Shown here one piece after another: positions 37,759-43,170 of a stretch of DNA of 43,170 nucleotides; the first letter of the stretch is position 1; the number at the start of each line of letters is the position of its first letter. The notes under the pieces are model-generated. The model was not told the origin of the DNA. It did no database searches and worked only from the letters and a program-made list of their open reading frames with translations. The DNA comes from Pseudanabaena sp. M53BS1SP1A06MG (GTDB lineage: Bacteria > Cyanobacteriota > Cyanobacteriia > Pseudanabaenales > Pseudanabaenaceae): NCBI GenBank assembly GCA_020404105.1, contig JADBWH010000001.1, positions 1 to 43,170 on the forward strand, written 5' to 3'. The position numbers were made by a program, and so were the translations under genes.

Positions 37759-37894
37759 AGCAATACTCTTATCTAGTTAATTCTAGAGATGTTTGTGCTA
37801 TTTTCTCATGCAAACGTTAAGACAAGAAACAAAAAGTAGGGGGGGCTTTTTGTCTTTGTGTCATTCATTACTACTTTTTGGTTTGAGATGTAAT

Positions 37895-38659
37895 TTAGGC
37901 GATCGCTGAATTATCAATCACATCTTGCCAGCGTCCATTGCCCACGGCTCTAATTGCTTCAGGTAATTGAATTGCGCCTGTGTAAATCGATTTACCCACA
38001 ATTGCCCCCTTGACCCCGACAGATTCTAACGATAGCAAGTTGAGTAAATCGGTAATTGAACTAATACCACCAGAGGCAATGACAGGCACATCAACATTTT
38101 CGGCTAGTTGGCGCAAGGCTTCGATATTTGGTCCTTGCATTGTGCCATCTCGGTGAATATCAGTATAGATAATGCCTGCAACTCCAATCGAGGTCATGCG
38201 TCTAGCCAAATCAACAGCCATGACTTCCGAAGTTTCTAGCCAACCTCTTGTGGCAACTTTGCCATCACGGGCATCGATACCAACCATGATTTGTTCAGGG
38301 AATTCTGCACAAATATCGGCGATTAGTTGTGAGTTTTCGACTGCGGCTGTGCCTAAGATAACGCGACTAACTCCAGTGTGCAGAACTGACAGGATACTTT
38401 CGCGATCGCGCAAGCCACCACCCATCTGCACCCGCATGGGGATAGAACGGGCGATCGCCTCAATTACCTTCAAATTTTGAGGTTTGCCTTGCTTTGCACC
38501 ATCTAAATCAACTACATGCAAATACTTAGCGCCTTGACTATACCAGCGTTGGGCAACCTCTACAGGGTCTTCACCAAATACTTCTGACTGTTGATAATCC
38601 CCTTGATAGAGCCTTACACAGCGTCCATCTAAAATATCAATTGCGGGAATTACATCCAT
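37895..38659 (-). CDS. hisA: ProFAR isomerase (HisA)
   Basis: A 254-residue HisA, an eight-fold beta/alpha barrel that isomerises ProFAR to PRFAR in histidine synthesis. The catalytic Asp8 is in [20 protein letters not shown], the second catalytic Asp lies in the [14 protein letters not shown] segment, and the two phosphate-binding motifs (MGGGLR and ASGGISS) are present. ATG 38659 is the only reasonable start. As in other cyanobacteria it is not in a his operon; the neighbours are a small conserved gene and a divergent ABC permease. Confidence 0.97.
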   Translation of the reverse strand: MDVIPAIDILDGRCVRLYQGDYQQSEVFGEDPVEVAQRWYSQGAKYLHVVDLDGAKQGKPQNLKVIEAIARSIPMRVQMGGGLRDRESILSVLHTGVSRVILGTAAVENSQLIADICAEFPEQIMVGIDARDGKVATRGWLETSEVMAVDLARRMTSIGVAGIIYTDIHRDGTMQGPNIEALRQLAENVDVPVIASGGISSITDLLNLLSLESVGVKGAIVGKSIYTGAIQLPEAIRAVGNGRWQDVIDNSAIA

Positions 38660-38730
38660 AATTTTTACCTACGATCCCAGAAGCTTATTCTATCTAGATT
38701 TAGCGATCGCGGTATAGTACAAATCAAGGA

Positions 38731-38784
38731 AAAACAAATTTCTGAATTTCTTGCCTGTAGGCAAGAAATTCAGAAATTTGTTTT
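38731..38784. repeat. Perfect 25-base palindrome between hisA and an ABC permease
   Basis: Arms 38731-38755 and 38760-38784 are fully complementary around TGTA, with core TTTCTGAATTTCTTGCC. It lies in the divergent spacer, so it cannot be a simple terminator for either neighbour. The GCC-TGTA-GGC tip resembles the GCC-GTA-GGC tip of the hairpin at 22761-22789. Confidence 0.8.
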
Positions 38785-38825
38785 GATGAAATTTTTTATA
38801 TTTGCTAAGTTCACAAACTTCCCCT

Positions 38826-39677
38826 ATGAAATCGTCTAAGCAGTCAGTATCGCAACGGTTAATGTCTATTGGGATCGTGATTAGCGTTGTTTTTTTGCTG
38901 ATGGCGATTATTTCCCCCCTACTCCAAGCCTTAGGACTTTTAAATCCTACAGAATTTCTCAGCTATCCGATCCATGAATCACCATCGGCACAGCATTGGT
39001 TCGGGACAGATTTACAGGGACATGATGTATTTGCCAGAACGATCGCAGGTGCAGGTGTGGCATGGCAAGTCACGATTGCATCGACCACCATTAGCTTAGT
39101 GATCGGTGTTCCTTTGGGGATGCTAAGCGGCTATAAAGGCGGTTGGCTTGATCGCGGTTTAGTCTTTCTTATGGATGCTCTCTATACCTTACCCAGTCTA
39201 TTGCTCTCGCTGACGATTGCCTTTGTGGTCGGTGCGGGTGTCTGGAATGCGGCGATCGCCCTCAGTGTTGCCTATATCCCTCAATATTTTCGGGTAATCC
39301 GTAACCAAACCGTCAGCACTAAAACTGAGGTGTATATTGAAGCTGCCCAAGCGATCGGTGCAGATACAAAAACAATCCTAATGAAGTATCTTGCGCCCAA
39401 TGTAATCCAAAGCTTACCCGCAATTTTCACCCTCAACGCTGCCGATGCCATTCTGACAATCGCGGGTTTAGGATTTTTAGGTCTAGGTATTCCTGAAGAT
39501 GTCCCTGAATGGGGACATGATCTCAAACAAGCTCTCGATGCGCTCTCCACTGGTGAAAATTTCTGGTGGACAACGGTTTTTCCAGGTTTGGCAATTACCT
39601 TTATGTCGATCGGGCTTTCTTTGGTTGGTGAAGGTTTGGCTCAGAAGTTTAGCAGTAAGAAAGAAACAAATGCCTAA
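38826..39677 (+). CDS. ABC transporter permease, DppC/OppC type
   Basis: A 283-residue permease from ATG 38826 (a TTG at 38802 would add eight residues). It has an N-terminal helix (about 11-32), the periplasmic stretch HWFGTDLQGHDVFARTIAGA that typifies DppC, and further helices with the EAA loop AAQAIGADTKTILMKYLAPN that contacts the ATPase. The family imports dipeptides, oligopeptides or nickel. No DppB, solute-binding or ATPase gene is adjacent, so the remaining subunits must lie elsewhere, a common scattered layout in cyanobacteria. The substrate cannot be told. Confidence 0.9.
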   Translation: MKSSKQSVSQRLMSIGIVISVVFLLMAIISPLLQALGLLNPTEFLSYPIHESPSAQHWFGTDLQGHDVFARTIAGAGVAWQVTIASTTISLVIGVPLGMLSGYKGGWLDRGLVFLMDALYTLPSLLLSLTIAFVVGAGVWNAAIALSVAYIPQYFRVIRNQTVSTKTEVYIEAAQAIGADTKTILMKYLAPNVIQSLPAIFTLNAADAILTIAGLGFLGLGIPEDVPEWGHDLKQALDALSTGENFWWTTVFPGLAITFMSIGLSLVGEGLAQKFSSKKETNA

Positions 39678-39682
39678 AAAAG

Positions 39683-39765
39683 TGGTAGTCATGCAATGTA
39701 ATTGAGTTGAGGGCGCGAAGCACCCTCAACTCAATTACTAAAAAAATTACTTTGCAGCACTACCA
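39683..39765 (+). repeat. Palindromic element, family 1 (copy C)
   Basis: An 83-base copy starting six bases after the permease stop: TGGTAGTCATGCAATGTAAT, inner arms AATTGAGTTGAGGG (39700-39713) and CCCTCAACTCAATT (39723-39736), the linker ACTAAAAAAATTAC and the end TTTGCAGCACTACCA. It may double as the 3' end of the permease transcript. The remaining 39766-39978 holds only the desaturase promoter region. Confidence 0.83.
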
Positions 39766-39978
39766 AAAAGTTAGGGAATTCAAAGCTCAAGTTGCTAATT
39801 GTGATGGCTGTTACTCATCGTGAAACTCATGATAGGAGATTTTGCTTTTAGTATTAGCTTTGACTTATTTAGAAATACTTTCACCAGATACTTAATACCA
39901 ATTTCCAAGATGACAAGAGCATTTTGAGAAGAGCAAACCCTTTCCTTTTCCTTACTAAGTACTCAGTAATTTCTAGAC

Positions 39979-40992
39979 ATGTTTCCCAACGATACGCCAT
40001 CAATCAATCCAGTAGATTTCGCATCCCCTACAACTCCCATAGAAACATCTAGCCAACCGCAGATCAAACCAACTCAAATTCTTTCACCACAGGAATTAAA
40101 TATATTAAATGCTAAGTCAAATCTGAAAGGAACCTTGCAATTATTAGGGCATCTTACCGTAATGGCTGGCAGCGGTTATCTCTGGAGTGCAAACATGGAA
40201 AATTTTAGCGATCGCTGGTTTATTGCCATACCTGCCCTAGTACTTTATGGATTTAGCTTTGCGATTATGTTTGCTCCGTTACATGAGGCATCCCACCGCA
40301 CTGTTTTTACAAATAATCGCGCCAATGACATCCTTTGTTGGTTTGCAGGGCTTCTATCTTTTTATAACAGTACTTTCTATCGGCTGTATCACAAATGGCA
40401 TCATCGCTATACCCAAATTCCTGATAAAGATCCCGAATTAAGTGATCGCAAACCAACAAATCTCAAGGAATACATCATCGAAATTAGTGGAATTACTTGG
40501 TGGATTGGCAAGTTTAAGAGACATTTCCTCACTGCGATCGTCGGTAACTTAGACAATTGCCCATTTATTCCTGAAAGTTCCCGTGCGGAAGTAATTCGCT
40601 CAAACCGTCTACAGCTATTAGTTTATGCGGTAGCGATCGCGATTTCTATATATTTTCAACAGCCTTGGTTTATCACCTATTGGCTGCTCCCTCTCGCCGT
40701 GGGTCAGCCGATTTTAAGATTTTTACTCCTAGCTGAGCATACCGATCGCCCCAATACTGACAATATGCTTGCAAATACCCGCACCACCCTCACCCTTGCA
40801 CCTTTAAGATTTCTAATTTGGAATATCTCCTACCATGCCGAGCATCATCTCTATGCTTCCATTCCTTTCCATCAACTAGGCGCAGCCCATGCAAAATTAA
40901 GTTCCCATTTTGAATGTGTCGAAAATGGCTATGTCAATGTCCATCACCAAATCATCGCTAATTTCAGCAAAGCTGGCAACTCCGTAGTATGA
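39979..40992 (+). CDS. Fatty acid desaturase family protein
   Basis: A 337-residue membrane protein with the three histidine boxes of the di-iron desaturase/hydroxylase family: HEASH (102-106), HKWHH (138-142) and HAEHH (286-290). Helices are visible near 53-70, 80-100, 210-227 and 229-250. The first 45 residues are polar, with no signal. The boxes and the AEHHLYASIPFHQL context resemble FA_desaturase members rather than the acyl-lipid DesA/B/C enzymes with HDxxH boxes, so the substrate could be a fatty acyl, sphingoid or carotenoid-like lipid. The gene overlaps the next by four bases (ATGA), which implies linked expression with a MetX-like hydrolase. Confidence 0.85.
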   Translation: MFPNDTPSINPVDFASPTTPIETSSQPQIKPTQILSPQELNILNAKSNLKGTLQLLGHLTVMAGSGYLWSANMENFSDRWFIAIPALVLYGFSFAIMFAPLHEASHRTVFTNNRANDILCWFAGLLSFYNSTFYRLYHKWHHRYTQIPDKDPELSDRKPTNLKEYIIEISGITWWIGKFKRHFLTAIVGNLDNCPFIPESSRAEVIRSNRLQLLVYAVAIAISIYFQQPWFITYWLLPLAVGQPILRFLLLAEHTDRPNTDNMLANTRTTLTLAPLRFLIWNISYHAEHHLYASIPFHQLGAAHAKLSSHFECVENGYVNVHHQIIANFSKAGNSVV

Positions 40993-41993
40993 ATGTTTTT
41001 ACAGTTGAGAACTTTTCGCTTCAGTGCGGTGCGATTTTGCCACAAGCACAACTTGTTTATCAGACCTATGGCGAACTCAATAGCGATCGCTCGAATGTAA
41101 TTCTCTATCCCACCTCCTACGGAGCGCAACACCCCGATATTGAATGGCTAGTAAGATCTGATGGCATTCTCGATCCGACAAAATGGTTTGTGATTATCAT
41201 CAATATGTTTGGGAATGGGCTATCGAGTTCGCCTAGCAATTGCGCTGAATGTGGCTTAGCTGAGCAATGCTTCTGGTTTACGCATCTAGATAACGTCACA
41301 GCTCAAGAGCAATTGCTCCGCGAAGTCTTTGGGATTGAACGCTTAGCCCTTGTTTACGGCTGGTCGATGGGCGCTCAGCAAGCCTATCATTGGGGTGCAT
41401 TACATAGCGATCGCGTAGAACGTATCGCTGCAATCTGTGGTACTGCGAAAACTACAGAGCATAATCGCATTTTCTTAGAGAGTTTGCGCTGTTCTCTCAC
41501 AGCCGATCCAACTTGGAATGGAACTAGTTTTGATGGTATTCCCGATCGTGGATTCCGCACTTTTGCCAGAATTTATGCCAGTTGGGCAGCATCCCAAGCC
41601 TTTTATCGCGAAGGTTTGTATTATCAGTTTGGCTATGAATCTCTTGAAGATTATCTTCTGCGTGGTTGGGAAACTGGCTATCGCAAGCGCGATCCGCGAA
41701 ATTTGATGGCGATGCTCGATACTTGGTTACGGTGCAATGTCAGTGATAATCCAGTTTATCAAAAAGATTATGAACTTGCTATGCGATCAATTCAAGCGAA
41801 AACTCTAGTCATGCCCAGCACTACGGATTTGTATTTCACCCCTGAAGATTGCGCTCGCGAGGTATTTCTAATTCCTAATAGTTCATATCTTCCCATTCCT
41901 TCGATCTGGGGACATCGTGCAGGCAACCCCTATCAAAATCCTGTAGATGCCGAATTTATCCGTCAAGCTGTTGGTAATCTGCTAAGCAGGTAA
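40989..41993 (+). CDS. MetX-like alpha/beta-hydrolase fold protein
   Basis: A 334-residue protein of the homoserine O-acetyltransferase-like branch of alpha/beta hydrolases. The nucleophile Ser126 is in GWSMGAQQAYHWG, the acid is probably Asp280 (PSTTDLYF) and the base His309 (IWGHRAGNP); INMFGNGLSSSPSN marks the oxyanion region. True MetX proteins are usually about 350-380 residues and carry a lid domain; this one is shorter, and the tight link to a desaturase argues against a methionine-pathway role. It may hydrolyse or transfer an acyl group related to the desaturase product (inference). Translation is coupled to the desaturase through ATGA at 40989-40992. Confidence 0.85.
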   Translation: MNVFTVENFSLQCGAILPQAQLVYQTYGELNSDRSNVILYPTSYGAQHPDIEWLVRSDGILDPTKWFVIIINMFGNGLSSSPSNCAECGLAEQCFWFTHLDNVTAQEQLLREVFGIERLALVYGWSMGAQQAYHWGALHSDRVERIAAICGTAKTTEHNRIFLESLRCSLTADPTWNGTSFDGIPDRGFRTFARIYASWAASQAFYREGLYYQFGYESLEDYLLRGWETGYRKRDPRNLMAMLDTWLRCNVSDNPVYQKDYELAMRSIQAKTLVMPSTTDLYFTPEDCAREVFLIPNSSYLPIPSIWGHRAGNPYQNPVDAEFIRQAVGNLLSR

Positions 41994-42490
41994 GCAGAAA
42001 CAAATAATATATAGATTTTCCAGATCTCATTGCTTTGGCTGAACAAATGTTCGAGCCTGTCAATGTTTAATTAAAGAAAGGAGAAGATGAGAGATGGTAA
42101 TCTATGACATCTAATACCTAGTGCAAGATGGGTTGTTATATTCCGAAAAAAGCTATCGCCTGTTTGCATTTTTGTCAATAGCGATCAATTTTCTACTTGG
42201 CGTTATTCCAACAAAGTTCCATCATTAATATCCAAACAAGATGTGCTAGTTGGAAATATTTCCAAAGAGAAAGATTCCAACATAACTCCAGCAATAATGT
42301 CTAAACAAGGAATGCTAAATTGATTTCAATGAGAGAGAAAAGACGGTAACTGCTTTACAGAATGCTTTTCAATGCTTTCTCAGCTTACGACATCTTGTGA
42401 TTTTTGTCTATGGATGTTGATAAGAACTAATTTAATTTCATTCTATTATTGGAGAGAAAAATTACTATGATTTCTGCCAAAACGTTAGTC
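41994..42490. other. Spacer with gene fragments
   Basis: No intact gene is visible. Three coding-like scraps occur: near 42015-42070 a frame reading IDFPDLIALAEQMFEPVNV before a TAA; the open frame with an internal repeat at 42108-42323; and the short start at 42467. Together they suggest one or more genes broken by IS activity. Confidence 0.45.
42108..42323 (+). pseudogene. Open frame with a 23-codon internal repeat, no start
   Basis: The frame runs open from 42108 to TGA 42321-42323 but has no start codon before the repeat. It reads VVIFRKKLSPVCIFVNSDQF and then SNKVPSLISKQDVL and SNITPAIMSKQGML, the two halves of a 69-base (23-codon) direct repeat at 42206 and 42275 with roughly three quarters identity. 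The in-frame spacing suggests a former coding repeat. Confidence 0.3.
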
Positions 42491-42520
42491 CTAAAAAGGA
42501 AAGGATGCACACGGAGGTAA
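42467..42520 (+). pseudogene. Gene start cut off at the IS boundary
   Basis: GGAGAG (42451-42456) precedes ATG 42467. The frame reads MISAKTLVLKRKGCTRR and stops at TAA 42518-42520, inside what on the other strand is the end of the IS1 transposase. A well-spaced ribosome site followed so soon by IS sequence suggests the 5' end of a gene interrupted by the element. Confidence 0.35.
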
Positions 42521-43170
42521 AGAATCGTTGTAATGATGAATAAAATTCCAAATGGCTCCGATGTGATTTTCCAACTTCTTAGAAAAGGATAAAGTCTTTC
42601 TGACTAGTCTTGATACTCGTTGTCGTAACGTACAGTTGAATCGCTCAATATAGTTGGTCTTTCCCGTTTCTTTACCCACTGCCCTATGACGTTTGCCGGG
42701 CAGGACAACTGAATAAGCTGTGTAGAAATCAGTGTAAATAACCGCACATTGACGATAGACACTAGGCAAGGATTGCCATAACTTCTGAGCCGATTCCCCA
42801 GAGCGATCGCCAATATAACAACCCACAATTTCACGAGTCTCGGCATCAATGGCAAGCCATACCCACTGTTTGTTGCCTTCTGCAACCATCGTTCTGACAC
42901 CTTGAGGACTCTGGCTATTCCAGCTAGGGGGATTTTTTCTAGTAGTAGCCTCTCTAAACGGTCATAAGTGTCTTGGATACGCTCTGAGACTCTCTGCCAC
43001 TGTGGATCCTCTACAAATTGACGACCACAGTCCCGACATTTATAATTTTGTTTCCCATGCCTTGTCTTACCAAATCTCCAATCGGTGCGGTCGATACTGA
43101 TTACCCATGGTTCAGGTATTTTCATCACTTTGACGACCATTAAAGCGATGCTTTCATAGTCCACTTCAAA
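42491..43170 (-). pseudogene. Chimeric IS4-like/IS1 transposase, broken, at the window edge
   Basis: Read on the minus strand from the edge, the frame starts with an IS4-family piece (FEVDYESIALMVVKVMKIPE, then WVISIDRTDWRFG, including the first DDE-type Asp). At about 43065 it passes in frame into IS1 InsA sequence (KTRHGKQNYKCRDCGRQF, IPLAGIARVLKVSERWLQ), with the N-terminal CPxC part of InsA missing. Near 42890 the reading frame shifts by -1 into InsB (EGNKQWVWLAIDAETREIVG, VIYTDFYTAYSVVLPG, GKTNYIERFN). The linker that should carry DE-x-WSFV, with the first IS1 catalytic Asp, is absent. Neither transposase can be functional. The left IS end lies near 42490-42510; no terminal repeat was identified. 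Confidence 0.8.

Noticed and set aside
37539-37763. 74-codon minus-strand frame overlapping the small HTH-like gene
   Set aside because: It is a frame shadow; the other frame (37570-37758) gives the conserved SIAEIAEDYNL protein.
1-43170. CRISPR array, tRNA, rRNA, prophage or plasmid origin
   Set aside because: No regularly spaced direct repeats, no cloverleaf or rRNA sequence, and no phage or replication genes were seen on either strand.

Overview
The window comes from a cyanobacterium. It carries photosystem I psaA-psaB, plastocyanin (petE), cytochrome c550 of photosystem II (psbV), the cyanobacterial/plastid genes ycf46 and ycf35, a DUF1816 gene, and many HIP1 octamers (GCGATCGC, e.g. 6826-6833 and 7084-7091). 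The AT-rich base composition, the crowd of hybrid histidine kinases and the many palindromic repeats suggest a filamentous Pseudanabaena-like genome, but that placement is inference.

Layout. 1-1.6 kb: a small unknown gene and a DUF433/PIN-like pair resembling a toxin-antitoxin module. 1.6-6.2 kb (- strand): the psaA-psaB operon. 6.5-10 kb (+): transaldolase, then ycf46-ycf35. 10-12.2 kb: an EAL phosphodiesterase and a long gene-poor stretch. 12.2-17 kb (+): two hybrid histidine kinases. 17.3-20 kb: RluE-type pseudouridine synthase, lipoate ligase family protein, YbjN-like protein and an ECF-like ABC ATPase. 20.1-22.6 kb (-): a REC-PAS-kinase-REC-Hpt hybrid kinase; 22.9-24.4 kb (-): TldD. 25.1-26.8 kb (+): a fourth hybrid kinase, paralogous to the second. 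26.8-27.2 kb: a transposase remnant and repeats. 27.2-31.6 kb (-): a DUF262-DUF1524 (GmrSD-like) putative defence nuclease behind sepF-proC-purM. 31.6-35.1 kb: small genes, a response regulator, repeats and a decayed IS. 35.1-38.7 kb (-): DUF58 protein, petE, psbV, a small conserved protein and hisA. 38.8-42 kb (+): an orphan DppC-type permease, then a translationally coupled desaturase and MetX-like hydrolase. 42-43.2 kb: gene debris and a chimeric, broken IS4/IS1 transposase running to the window edge.

Functional themes are photosynthetic electron transfer, dense two-component and c-di-GMP signalling (four hybrid kinases, one CheY-like protein, one EAL protein), and housekeeping genes for purine, proline and histidine synthesis and division. 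The most striking non-gene signal is a population of short palindromic elements in at least four families, lying between genes or inside dead transposases. In two families the hairpin arms differ between copies but stay perfectly paired, which points to preserved structure. No CRISPR array, tRNA or rRNA was seen.
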